Source: Megalopta genalis (lineage: Eukaryota > Arthropoda > Insecta > Hymenoptera > Halictidae). From it: 64,000 nucleotides of DNA. Positions 1-9,990 of the stretch are shown piece after piece. The stretch lies in contig NC_135014.1 of NCBI RefSeq assembly GCF_051020955.1, positions 25,285,221-25,349,220 of the forward strand. Reading direction: 5' to 3'. Made by a program: the position numbers and the translations under genes. Within the stretch, counting starts at the first letter, position 1, and every line of letters begins with the position of its first letter. A model generated the notes under the pieces. It was not told the origin of the DNA. It did no database searches and worked only from the letters and a program-made list of their open reading frames with translations.

Positions 1-350
1 TCGCGCAATATATAATGGACTCTTTTCTCTCTTCCGCCGCCTATTACCACCACCGCTCCGGCCCGCTCCCTCGCTTCCAGCCCCGCGTCCCCTAACAATC
101 CATCTCATTTGTACCGATTTGCGATTGTCCCGAGTACTCCTCCCGATTTATTATTCGAAGCCCGTTCTACCCAAGATATCGGAGAAACGCCGGCCTCTCT
201 CTCTCTCTCTCTCTCTCTCTCGAGTACGATCGAGAGCTCCGCGGGCTCTCCTTCTCCTGAACTCCGACTGTCTAATTACACGGAGCGCACTGCCCAATTT
301 ATAAATAGGACGCTGTTTATTTGCAACGCGTTTGTCGAACGCGCTGCGGA
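1..350. other. No gene seen; short CT microsatellite
   Basis: Mixed-composition sequence with a pure CT run at about 194-221. Frames that stay open here continue into the CT tract that follows and have no recognisable protein content. Confidence 0.5.
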
Positions 351-829
351 TCTCTCTCTCTCTCTCTCTCTCTCTTATTCTCTCTCTCTCTTTATTCTCT
401 CTCTCTCGTTCTCTCTCTTTATTCTCTCTCTCTCGTTCTCTCTCTCTTTATTCTCTCTCTCGTTCTCTTTATTCTCTCTCTGCCTCTCTCTCGTTCTCTC
501 TCTCCCTCTCTTGTTCTCTCTCTGCCTCTCTCTCGTTCTCTCTCTGCCTCTCTCTCATTCTCTCTCTCTCTTTATTCTCTCTCTGCCTCTCTCTCGTTCT
601 CTCTCTCCCTCTCTCTCATTCTCTCTCTCTCTCTCTCTTTATTCTCTCTCTGCCTCTCTCTCGTTCTCTCTCTCCCTCTCTTGTTCTCTCTCTGCCTCTC
701 TCTCTCGATCTCTCTCTCTCTCTCTCTCGATCTCTATCTCTCTATATATCTCTCTCGTTCTCTCTCTCCCTCTCTCTCGTTCTCTCTCTCCCTCTCTCTC
801 GTTCTCTCTCTATATATATGTCTCTCTGA
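351..829. repeat. Compound CT/GA microsatellite
   Basis: Almost 480 nt of CT dinucleotides interrupted regularly by GTTCTC, TTTATT and TGCCTC variants. It keeps three forward frames open and gives Ser/Leu-rich translations up to 301 aa that are not proteins. A short TATATATA run sits at the right edge where an H1 MITE begins. Confidence 0.95.
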
Positions 830-1022
830 TTGACGTTCAGATTGTCCACAAAAATGGACAATTTAGGAAGAGGAGATACGATTATTCGATCCTTGCGGTT
901 CATTTTTATAGTCACGAATTGTCAACAACTATTAAAACGAGCCGCAAGACTCCAATAATCGTTTCCCCTCTTCCCAAATTGTCCATTTTTGTGCAGAATC
1001 TGAGCGTTAGTTAGGGAGACAT
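818..1022. mobile_element. H1 hairpin MITE, copy 1
   Basis: A palindromic element of about 205 bp. The left arm (ATGTCTCTCT..., then a TGTCCA..ATGGACAATTT core) is mirrored by the right arm (AAATTGTCCATTTTTGTGC ... GGGAGACAT). The centre carries GGTTCATTTTTAT on one side and ACGAGCCGCAAG on the other. It has no coding capacity. The same core recurs near 3.4, 7.6/8.3, 39.9 and 49.9 kb, so it is a dispersed family rather than a one-off hairpin. Superfamily is not established. Confidence 0.75.
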
Positions 1023-1147
1023 TACTCGTTCTCTTTCTCCTGTTCTCTCTCTTATTCTCTCTTGTTTTCTCTCTCTCTCTCTCTCTCTATCTCTATCTAT
1101 CTATCTATCTATCTATATCTATCTATTTATCTGTCTGTCTGTCCATC
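1023..1147. repeat. CT then (TATC)n microsatellite
   Basis: A CT-rich tract passes into TATC tetranucleotides and then TGTC repeats. It flanks H1 copy 1 on the right, so that MITE appears to have inserted into a microsatellite tract. Confidence 0.9.
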
Positions 1148-1230
1148 TTGATTCAGATGCCACGAACTCGTCGAACTGATGAACGCCGATGGGAGTAGCG
1201 AATTAGGGGGTCGCTATTATGGAAGATATA

Positions 1231-3182
1231 CAGGGTGTCCCACAATTATTTTAACAGCCGAAAATGAGGGGTAGCTGAGGTCATTTGAAGTAACTTTTTC
1301 CTTTGCGAAAATGCAATCCGCGGCTTTGTTTACGAGTTATTAACGAAAAACACTGGCCAATGAGAGGTGACGGTGCGAGAGAGAGGGTCCGCGAGAGAGT
1401 CCGCAGCACGAGGCTTTGACAGAAGGTCGGAACGGACTCGAGCCGCGTTCGAAGTATTGAACAAGTCACGAAGCGAGAACTTTCCGGATTTTTTTAACTA
1501 CATAACAGTGATATTTTGAAGAAAAACGCTGTTCACCTTTACTTTAGAATGTCTGAAGAATATTCACTAATTTTTCGGACTCGAAATAATATGTAGTTTA
1601 ACCGTGACAGTCGTTTTAATTTTCTGGTGTGCATGACACCTTGTGTGTACCATATGAAATTTTTATGCAAGGTGTACAGTGAAGATTAACAAAGTTCGTA
1701 AATGATATTTTAATTTAAATAATTCCGTGTACGAACAGAATTCAACGAATGATTCGCAAAGCTGATTTAATAATAAATAATCGCGTTAAGGTACGTAAAG
1801 GATTTGTTTTTTAGAGAAATATGAAAAATATTATCGATAAGAAACTCACCCATTTAGTTGAGGATGCATTTGCTGACTCGTACGTACTGACCTCGTACAA
1901 CGAACAGCTGATCCCAGGTCGATGACCGCAACATTGGAGGGATACTGTCGGTGGAACCTCTGGTATGGTTATTTGCGAAGTTCACTTACACTGTACTGTC
2001 ACCAAACACTGATCAGTTATTTAATTACTGATAATCCGAATCACTTGTGGATATTTAAGAAAGATCACTGAGACTCGTTCGCGGATAATCGTTTATTCGA
2101 CGCGTTCGTTCGGAAGTCGACGTTTCACTGCCGAAAAATTCAGGCCTTGACTGTGGGTCCTTGTTGTTCTTCGTTCGGCCGTCCGAGGAAATGACACTCG
2201 ATACCATTTTCTTCGCACGGCCATTAATTACGTTCTAAGAGCGCAGGGTGACAGCGGGTCGGACACAGTTTACGTCTCGGCATATCTTGTTTATTTCATG
2301 TGGCGGTACCCTGCGCTTCGAAGAAAATAGTATCGGGTGTTATTTCCTCGGACGGCCGAAAGACGAACGACAAGGGCCCACGGTCGAGGCCTCGATTTTT
2401 TGGCAGTGAAACGTCGACTTCCGAACGAACGCGTCGAATAAACGATTATCCGCGAACGAGTCCCAGTGATCTTTCTTAAATATCCACAAGTGATTCGGAT
2501 TATCAGTGATTAATTAAGTGATCAGTGTTTAGTGACAGTGCAGTGAAAGATCAGCTGTACGTTGTACAAGGTCAGTGCCCTTCGACATCATGAATTTCAG
2601 CCAGCAAATGCATCCTCAACTAAATGGGTGAGTTTCTTACTGATTATATTTTTCATATCTCTCTAATAAACAAATCCTTTACGTCCCTTATTTATTATTA
2701 AATCAGCTTTGCAAATCATTCGTTAATCTTCACTGTACACCTTGCATAAAAATTTCATATGGTACACATAAGGTGTCATGCACACCAGAAAATTAAAACG
2801 ACTGTCATGGTTAAACTACATATTATTTCGAGTCCGAAAAATTAGTGAATATTCTTCAGACGTTCTAAAGTAAAGGTGAACAGCGTTTTTCTTCAAAATA
2901 TCACTGTCACGTAGTAAAAAAAAATCCGGAAAGTTCTCGCTTCGTGATTTGTTCAATACTTCGAACGTGGCTCGAGTCCGTCCCGACCATCTGTCAAAGC
3001 CTCGTGCTGCGTACTCTCTCGCGTACTCTCTCTCTCGCACCGTCACCTCTCATTGGCCAGTGTTTTTCGTTAATAACTCGTAAACAAAGCCGCGGATTGC
3101 ATTTTCGCAAAGGAAAAAGTTACTTCAAATGACCTCAGCTACCCCTCATTTTCGGCTGTTAAAATAATTGTGGGACACCCTG
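1231..3182. mobile_element. FB1 foldback element, near-complete 1.95-kb palindrome
   Basis: The element starts CAGGGTGTCCCACAATTAT and ends with the reverse complement, ATAATTGTGGGACACCCTG, flanked on both sides by TATA (TA or TATA target duplication). The arms stay complementary almost to the centre: matching blocks include TTTACGAGTTATTAACGAAA, the TTTAGTTGAGGATGCATTTG block (left about 1853, right about 2605-2625), the AACGATTATCCGCGAACGAG block, and AGCGCAGGGT (2240-2249) against ACCCTGCGCT (2308-2317). That leaves a loop of roughly 60 nt. No transposase frame is present. Related copies lie at 11.4-12.8, 30.1 and 34.4-35.5 kb. Small indels shift the axis between outer and inner arms, so it has aged since formation. 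Confidence 0.85.
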
Positions 3183-3356
3183 TATATAACACTCGCGTTC
3201 GGTAAACGGAGTTCGGCAACTGGTAAAGTCGAATTTTGGACTGCGGTGCCGGTAATTGTTCTGAAACCAACAACTGGTCCGCGTTGTATTTTACGAGCCG
3301 GAAAATTTGGTCTTGTAATGTAAATTCGACAAATACAATAATTTCTCCCACAAATG

Positions 3357-3652
3357 CAGTAAAGTCAGCCTAATTTTTCTTCAGCTTGTGAACAAAAATG
3401 GACGATTTGTTCGAGCCTCGCTGCTCATTTTTATGATTACCTAGCGTCAACAATTATAAAAACGAAGTGCAAGGCTCGAACAATTTCCTCCCAAATTGTC
3501 TCCGTCTTCGTTTACAATATCCAAGATAAATTAGAGAGAAATCACCGACCCTTGGCATCGACGTAGCAATAAGTCACATAGACGCGAGACTAGCGCAAAT
3601 TCGCAGCAACCCGAAATTCGGCATTTCCGGGAGAAATTACTGTACTTCCAAT
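3357..3652. mobile_element. H1 hairpin MITE, copy 2, with extended ends
   Basis: The hairpin core (about 3388-3519) has AAAAATGGACGATTTG on the left and CAAATTGTC on the right around GAGCCTCGCTGCTCATTTTTAT. Outside it the sequence runs from CAGTAAAGTC to TTACTGTACTT, suggesting the true termini are CAGTAA/TTACTG. The right flank (3573-3650) is shared with 57452-57527, which supports a boundary near 3650. Confidence 0.65.
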
Positions 3653-4663
3653 GAATGTAAAACAATAATTAAAGAATAAATATCGAACGAATAACTCTTG
3701 AAACTAATATTGAACATGATGAAGATCGTTCTACATAAAGAAAAGTAACGAAACTAATTACACAACAATAACGAGCGTAGTTAACTTTTACATATTTTCA
3801 GAGGTGAGAAGAGAAAATCCTGCTCGCCGATATCGTGGGCGACAATTCTTATAAAATAACGAAAAAAGAAACGATTTTCGTCATCTATAATATTTATCGA
3901 TTAAAACTATTCCCGTCGATTATAACAGTTACCGATAACCGCAATTATTTCAAGCAAAATTCAACGATCGCACGTTCAATTTTGCCTCATTCCGGCTGCG
4001 ATCTCCGTCCACGATCTCCGCCGTTCTACAGGCTCCGGAGCACCGTAAAAATTCGAAGAACCTCGATAAATCGATTTCAGGCTATCGGCTGCGATTCCTT
4101 GGCGCGCGTTTAGGCTCGTCGAGGCGTCCCCGTGGAGAAATATCAGCGCGATAAAAGCGCGCTTGGTCCCGGTAAATCACGGTCCCCGGGACAGCTGATG
4201 TTTTCATCGTCGGCCGCTTGACAACGTTCGAGGCGAGATTAATCACCGGGCCGCGTTCAAATGAATTTTCGTCCCCTAAAATATGTGCCGCGCGATGGCG
4301 GCCGGTTCGCGCGCGCGCGCACGCTCCGGTATAAGTGTTATAAAGTTCGTTTATTGGCGCCCACGGGTGCCCACACCGCCTCCCAGTTCGCCGGCGTTTC
4401 GTCGACTTTCGCGCGATAAGTCACCGGTTGACAAGCAATATTTTTATCATTTCTGAGAGTGACATTGCTCGAAGGAAGATTAATCGTTCGCGCCGGACAC
4501 GGCGCGCGCCACGGTTATAGATGGAAAACGATGCCACCGGCACAGTGTTATTCGGCAAAAACGAAAGCTGCCCGTGGAAATCGCGGAACGGCCACCGGCT
4601 AATTCCCGAACGAAATTCTATATAAACGGAAGAGGGTCGCGGCCGTTTCACTAACCGGCGGTT
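3653..4663. other. Presumed intron upstream of the exon; no other gene seen
   Basis: The first half is AT-rich, the second half GC/CpG-rich, with a short CGCGCGCG run near 4310-4322. A 92-aa forward frame at 3835-4113 and a 76-aa reverse frame at 4421-4651 show no recognisable motif. Confidence 0.4.
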
Positions 4664-4681
4664 CCGCCCTTTCTGTTCCAG
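4664..4681 (+). other. Splice acceptor for the TPR exon
   Basis: A pyrimidine-rich tract (CCGCCCTTTCTGTTCCAG) ends in CAG at 4681. The base after it, 4682, completes a codon begun in the previous exon, giving an in-frame reading through to the donor. Confidence 0.6.
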
Positions 4682-4767
4682 GGGAATTTTACAGCAGGGA
4701 AGAAAGAATTACGAGGAGGCCATTCTGAGTTATCAGCGAGCGATCCATTTCCGACCTTCGTTAGCTC
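4682..4767 (+). CDS. Tmtc2: Internal exon of a TMTC-type TPR protein (probably TMTC2)
   Basis: This 86-nt exon (1 + 84 + 1 nt, symmetric phase) reads 28 codons without a stop, starting Gly-Ile-Leu-Gln-Gln and containing NYEEAILSYQRAIHFRP followed by Ser-Leu-Ala. That is a tetratricopeptide repeat: a helix A end, then Y-E-E-A-I-x-x-Y-x-x-A-I and the R-P turn. From family knowledge, TMTC proteins are ER multi-pass O-mannosyltransferases that glycosylate cadherins, with N-terminal membrane segments and C-terminal TPRs. The spacing Leu-Gly-x-Leu ... Ala-Ile-x-x-Arg-Pro-x-Leu-Ala matches a TMTC2 TPR at the same length as I remember it; the missing first codon would end in G and can be Leu (CTG/TTG). 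Other exons were not found, so this is one piece of a gene with very long introns. Alternatives are TMTC1/3/4 or another TPR protein. The exon call is firmer than the paralogue. Confidence 0.62.
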
Positions 4768-4773
4768 GTAAGT
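4768..4773 (+). other. Splice donor GTAAGT
   Basis: A perfect insect donor consensus, GCTC|GTAAGT, follows the last exon base. It leaves one C of a split codon, so the next exon must begin in the matching phase. Confidence 0.65.
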
Positions 4774-4865
4774 ATTTTCATTATTACCCGGCGTTCCGAC
4801 TCCGGTAGCCAGCGATCGAATTACCGCGCCGGAACTCTCCGGTTTTACGATTTCTTTCTACGTTT

Positions 4866-4867
<2 letters not shown>

Positions 4868-4900
<33 letters not shown>

Positions 4901-4902
4901 AC
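4868..4902. repeat. CT microsatellite
   Basis: A (CT)n run with one TTCT interruption lies about 100 nt inside the presumed intron, followed by T-rich sequence with repeated GTTTC. Confidence 0.9.
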
Positions 4903-5430
4903 TCTTCTCTTTTATTTTCCGTGTTTTTTCCTTCATTTTCGTTTCGTTTCGTTTCTCTTTTTTTCCCCTCTCGTTTCGTCTGCTCTCCGAGTGGTAGATC
5001 TTGATATCTCTTTGCGCGGGGTAAATCGACGGTAACGATCGGAAAACTCGAATTAACGGGACGCGATTTAACGCGAACAGCGGCCGCTGTTAATGAGCCG
5101 CGGTTGCGACTTATTCGCCGGGACATTGGGAACTCGAGTTTTCGGATTGCGAGGGATGCTGCGCGCGGTTCCACGAAGTTGAGAACGCGAGCTTCCGCGA
5201 ATTTAGATTTATTTCCGGAAATGTTTACTCTGCGACGTCCGCGCGAGACCCTCGGACCTTGGTGAAAATGCTTGAGAAAGTATGTTGGGAAATAGTTAAC
5301 GAGATACTCGTGTCTTTGGGAAATGGTATTACTAGGTTTATTTGGACTGTATAGAGATAAGTGTTTGTATTGAGGATAGCTGTTTGTGTGGCAAAGGAAA
5401 TTATTGGTTGAAGTATATTTTGTTAAGCTA
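4903..5430. other. Presumed intron, no feature seen
   Basis: Mixed GC sequence turning AT-rich toward the following array. A 91-aa reverse frame (4899-5174) is rich in Glu/Lys/Arg because of the T/C-rich tract and is not a credible exon. Confidence 0.4.
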
Positions 5431-6430
5431 TATACTGGAAATAATTGTTTGAGATTGTAGTTTCTTAATATGTACTGGAAATAATTAATTGAAATCGTAT
5501 TTTTTTAAGGCGTGCTAGAAATAGTTATTTGAAATGGTGTTTCATGTGTCTAAATTTCTGTTAATTATTTGAAACAGTATTTCATGTGTCTAAATTTCTA
5601 TTAATTATTTGAATCAGTATTTCATGTGAATAAATTTCTATTAATTATTTGAAACAGTCTTTCATGTATCAAAATTTCTATTAACTATTTGAAACAGTGC
5701 TTCATGTGTCAAAGTTTCTATTAATTATTTGGAACAGTGTTTCATGTGTCAAAATTTCTATTAACTATTTGAAACAGTGCTTCATGTGTCAAAGTTTCTA
5801 TTAATTATTTAAAATAGTATTTCACGTTTCAAAGTTTCTACTAATTATTGGAAACAGTATTTCACGTGTCTAAATTTCTATTAATTATTTGAATCAGTAT
5901 TTCATGTGTCAAAGTTTCTATTAATTATTTAAAATAGTATTTCATGTATCTAAATTTCTATCAATTATTTGAAACGGTATCTCACGTGTCTAAATTTCTA
6001 TTAATTATTTGAAACAGTATTTCGTGTGTCAAAGTTTCTATCAACTATTTAAAACAGTATTTCATGTGTCAAAGTTACTATTAATTATTTATAATAGTAC
6101 TTCACGTGTCTAAATTTCTATTAATTATTTGAAACAGTATTTCATGTGTCAAAGTTTCTATTAATTATTTAAAATAGTATTTCATGTATCTAAATTTCTA
6201 TCAATTATTTGAAACAGTATCTCTCACGTGTCTAAATTTCTATTAATTATTTGAAACAGTATTTCGTGTGTCAAAGTTTCTATCAACTATTTAAAACAGT
6301 ATTTCACGTGTCTAAATTTCTATCATTTATTGAAAATAGTATTTCACACGTCCAAAATACTATTAATCATTTAAAATAGTATTTCACATATCTCAAAATA
6401 CTCACTAATTATTTGAAATTCTATTCATGT
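5431..6430. repeat. 40-bp minisatellite array (type A)
   Basis: About 25 head-to-tail copies of a 40-bp unit of the form TTAATTATTTGAAACAGT + ATTTCATGTGTCTAAATTTC. The first copies (5431-5560) instead read TACTGGAAATAATT, the form that dominates the array at 43.1-43.8 kb. Copies diverge by a few substitutions each, and the last ones (6300-6430) decay. No coding potential. Confidence 0.9.
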
Positions 6431-7585
6431 CTGAACACAAAAAGTACAAACACAGATTGTTTTGAAACCTTAGCTTCTCGAAGCATTTGCTATGTCTGCT
6501 AAATTTCACGGAGACGTCACATTACAGAGTATTGCACCAATAACTCATCAAAAAACTCAAATTAAATCAACTGTCAATTTTTCTCACCAAAAGTAACTAA
6601 CAAAATGCGTCTCCGTCGCACCCTCGCTGCTTCGAATCTTCTAATCGAAACAACAAACAGCACCACCGCTCTTAAAAAAAAATTAATTCTTCTCGAAATT
6701 AATTCTTAAAAAAAAACACTCTTCGTTTCTAAGAAAATCGCATAAACATGCTCGCGATCCAAATACCGCGTCTGCCAGCATCCGTCCCCCGGGATCGTCT
6801 CAAAATAAACATTTAACATAATCTCGGAAGGACAATAGACCCAGAGCGGCGGCGTCTTACGTTCGGATGACAAGTCCGTTTTCACAATCGACCCTTATTT
6901 ATGCGAATCGTTCAAACCGCAAAATCGTGGCACGGTCTTCGGAGACTTCATCGAGTACGCTGGATTGTTTGTTCTTCTTTATTGCGTTCGTATCCCGCGA
7001 GCGACGAAAGGGTTCCTAAGAGACCCGCGGGAACCCGATCCGGGCATGAGACCGACCCGAGCCCGAATTCGACGCCGTGTTTGCCGTATCCTACTCGGAG
7101 AAATATTTACGCTCGCCGCTGCCCGATCTATTGTTTCGAGTTAAGTCGCGGTCGAGAGCTGTGGCCCCGGCTTCTCCTTTGGTTCGCGTATCGTATCGCA
7201 TGGCTAAGTAAATATTATTCTTGTTTATTTTTCTACCGACGCCGACCGCGGCTCCGCGATCTCTCTGATACCATATTAAAACCGTCGGATACCCTCGCGG
7301 AAATACGTGTGTACATTACACATGGATCGAATCGGTTTCCGCGAACCAAACCGCGCGATTCTTCCGCGATACTTCGACGGGGAAGCACGCGAAATTGCGC
7401 GACGACTGCGTCTATCAAAGGCTTCCGGGGAACCGGAAAACGTTTGATAGATATTTGACAGTCCCCGGAGCTCGTATTTCCGTAATCGGAGAGGGGATTA
7501 TCTGTTTCTTGCTGTCGAACCAAGTATCGGGGCTTGGAAATTGGACGGCGTTATTTTTATGTATAATTTTTGGTAGAATTCTGGC
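6431..7585. other. No gene seen; mixed then GC-rich sequence
   Basis: AT-rich to about 6720, then CpG-rich. The 185-aa forward frame at 6901-7458 and its 96-aa reverse shadow have no domain, an Arg-rich chance composition, and overlap each other. Confidence 0.4.
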
Positions 7586-7695
7586 GGTAATTGTAAACAG
7601 AAATGGACAATTTGGGAATAGGGGATACGATTATCTGAGCCTTACAGCTCATTTTTATTACTGTTATTATTGTAACATAATATTATCATACAATA

Positions 7696-8023
7696 TTAAC
7701 CCTTTGCACTCGAGGGCTCCGGAGCGGAGCCATTTAAAATTTGTCTTCAAACTCGAGGGCTCCGCTACGGAGACAATGCAAATAATTTTCAGTTTTTAAC
7801 ATAAGAACAAAAACAAATCGTAAAAATTAGTTATAGGATGTTTCGCTGTTGGTGACAAATGACGTTTGTATCCATAAACAATTAAAAAAATAATAACATA
7901 CAACGATGACTTTTCTTTTAATGCTTATATCATGAACTTACATGTGAATATGATCTTTTCACTAAAATGGCTTCGAGTTGCTGGTAATATGACTCAAAAA
8001 AAACTTCGAGTGCAAAGGGTTAA
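7696..8023. mobile_element. TTAA-flanked MITE, CCCTTTGCACTCGA family, copy 1
   Basis: A 328-bp element bounded by TTAACCCTTTGCACTCGA and its inverse, TTCGAGTGCAAAGGGTTAA. TTAA at both ends fits piggyBac-type integration (inference). Internally ACTCGAGGGCTCCG occurs twice near the left end. Non-coding. Confidence 0.8.
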
Positions 8024-8029
8024 TATGTT

Positions 8030-8285
8030 GTGTAATAATATTATGTTAGAATAATATACTGTGTAATAATATTATGTTAGAATAATATATTGTGTAATAA
8101 TATTATGTTACAATAATATATTGTGTAATAATATTATGTTAGAATAATATATTGTATAATAATATTATGTTAGAATAATATATTGTGTAATAATATTATG
8201 TTAGAATAATATATTGTATAATATTATTATGTTAGAATAATATATTGTATAATAATATTATGTTGCAATAATATATTATTATAGA
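8030..8285. repeat. 31-bp AT-rich tandem array
   Basis: About eight copies of a 31-bp unit (GTGTAATAATATTATGTTAG + AATAATATATT). The period is read from unit starts at 8030 and 8061. It lies in the loop of H1 copy 3, right after the nested MITE. Confidence 0.9.
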
Positions 8286-8400
8286 ATATTATTATACAAT
8301 CGGCATCTATAAAAATGAGCCACGAGGCTCGAATAATCGCATCTCCCCCTTCCAGATTGTCTATTATTGTTTACAAGCTGAAGGAAAATTAAAGAGAATT

Positions 8401-9490
8401 TAATTTGTATGTATTGGGTGCGATTTGAACATAAAAAGATTGTGAATTGGATAAAGTGTAGATACCGGTTTTTAGATACTTTATTTTGTAATTTCTTTTG
8501 TCCCATTATTTCGATACAATTTAGACACGATTTGCGTATGAATTAGATGTAAATTGAACATCGATTGTGTATAAATTGAATTTGATATGGACATTGTAAC
8601 TAGATATTTTGTTATTCGATATTTCATCGATTTGTACGGATACAATACGATTCGATTTCGAGTACATTATTCCGCAATCGGATCAAATTTAATTTGCTAC
8701 GATTTGGACGAAGTATGTTTTTCTATTTATTCACGTGAATACAATTTAGGGGTGTGATTTAAATAAAATTTAAATATAATTTAAATACAATTCATATTTA
8801 ATTTGGATACGAATTGCATATCAACTCTGGGCACAGGTTAAACGTGAACGTATAAATCGGATTAAAAATAGGTGTTTCCGATGTCTGTTTGGGTGCGGTA
8901 CTATGTGGTTAACGATTGATAATATACGTCGCGCGTATAGCAGATATAATTTTAATATAAATTGGATATAAATCGGATAAAATATGGAAATTACGTACTT
9001 AGTCATTTTATTCGCCGATATTTAATCTGGATAGATACATACATACAGAAATATGGATCGAAATTTCATTAAAAAAAGTGGACGTAATTATGATCGACAT
9101 TCCATGTACACGGCGGATTTAATCGGCCGTGTAATGCATTGCAAATACATTCGGTGCAATTTGAATATAAATTGCAGATAAATTGCAAAGAATATGGATG
9201 ATGGACTTGGAAGGTACTTAGTTCGTGAATTTATTCATTCATTTGTACGGATACGATCTTGTTATAAATTGAATATAAATTGAATATAAATCGTACGGAA
9301 TATGTATGATGCACTTAGGGGCGTTTCGTTTATCGACTTCTTAATACATTCCTGCGGTTATTAATTTGTTCACGGTTCAATATAAATTCAATAAGAATTG
9401 GAACAAGCACAGATGTTGCTCTCAAGTATATTTTTGCTCTTTCTTAACACAATGTGCTTTTAAATCTACGGTACATCATCGTGTATCATG
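8401..9490. other. AT-rich degenerate sequence, no gene
   Basis: Recurrent loose motifs such as AAATTGAATATAAATTG and TTTGGATACGAATT suggest a badly decayed tandem array. Only short chance frames are present. Confidence 0.5.
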
Positions 9491-9496
9491 TTTCAT

Positions 9497-9990
9497 AATT
9501 ACAGCATTAAAAAAGCGTATCGAAATTACACAATTAAAAAAGCGTATCGTAATTACACCATTAAAAAAACGTATCGAAATTACGCTATTTAAATAGGTGT
9601 ATCGTAACGACACCATTAAAAAAGTGTATCGAAATTACACAATTAAAAAAGCGTATCGTAATTACACCATTAAAAAAGTGCATCGAAATTACACCATTAA
9701 AAAAACGTATCGAAATTATGCTATTAAAAAAAGTGTATCGTAATGACACCATTAAAAAAGCGTATCGAAATTACACAATTAAAAAAGCGTATCGTAATTA
9801 CACCATTAAAAAAGTGCATCGAAATTACACCATTAAAAAAACGTATCGAAATTATGCTATTAAAAAAAGTGTATCGTAATGACACCATTAAAAAAGCGTA
9901 TCGAAATTACACAATTAAAAAAGCGTATCGTAATTACACCATTAAAAAAGTGCATCGAAATTACACTATCAAAAAGAATGTATCCTAATT
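9497..9990. repeat. 27-bp minisatellite with ~136-bp higher-order unit
   Basis: The units are variants of AAATTACACCATTAAAAAAG + CGTATCG (27 bp). Five variants in fixed order, plus one extra base, form a block of 136 bp that repeats from 9631, 9767 and 9903. Because 27 is divisible by three, the array reads as Leu-Lys-Lys-Arg-Ile-type repeats in one frame; the extra base per block breaks that frame. Confidence 0.9.

Larger units (their letters stand above)
7586..8400. mobile_element. H1 hairpin MITE, copy 3, split by later insertions
   Basis: The left arm (7589-7660) carries AAATGGACAATTTGGGAATA and CAGCTCATTTTTATTA. The right arm (about 8300-8390) carries AAAAATGAGCCACGAGG and CCAGATTGTCTATTATTG. 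Between them are a TTAA-flanked MITE and a 31-bp tandem array, so the hairpin centre has been opened by a younger insertion and a repeat expansion. Confidence 0.7.

Noticed and set aside
109..1014. 301-aa Ser/Leu-rich forward frame
   Set aside because: It is a translation of the CT microsatellite plus an H1 MITE. Parallel frames are equally open.
1281..3132. Two near-identical 62-aa frames at 1281-1469 (-) and 2944-3132 (+)
   Set aside because: They are the same sequence in the two arms of the FB1 palindrome; repeat-derived, not paralogous genes.
6901..7523. 185-aa forward frame
   Set aside because: No motif, Arg-rich, and a 96-aa reverse frame lies on the same bases.
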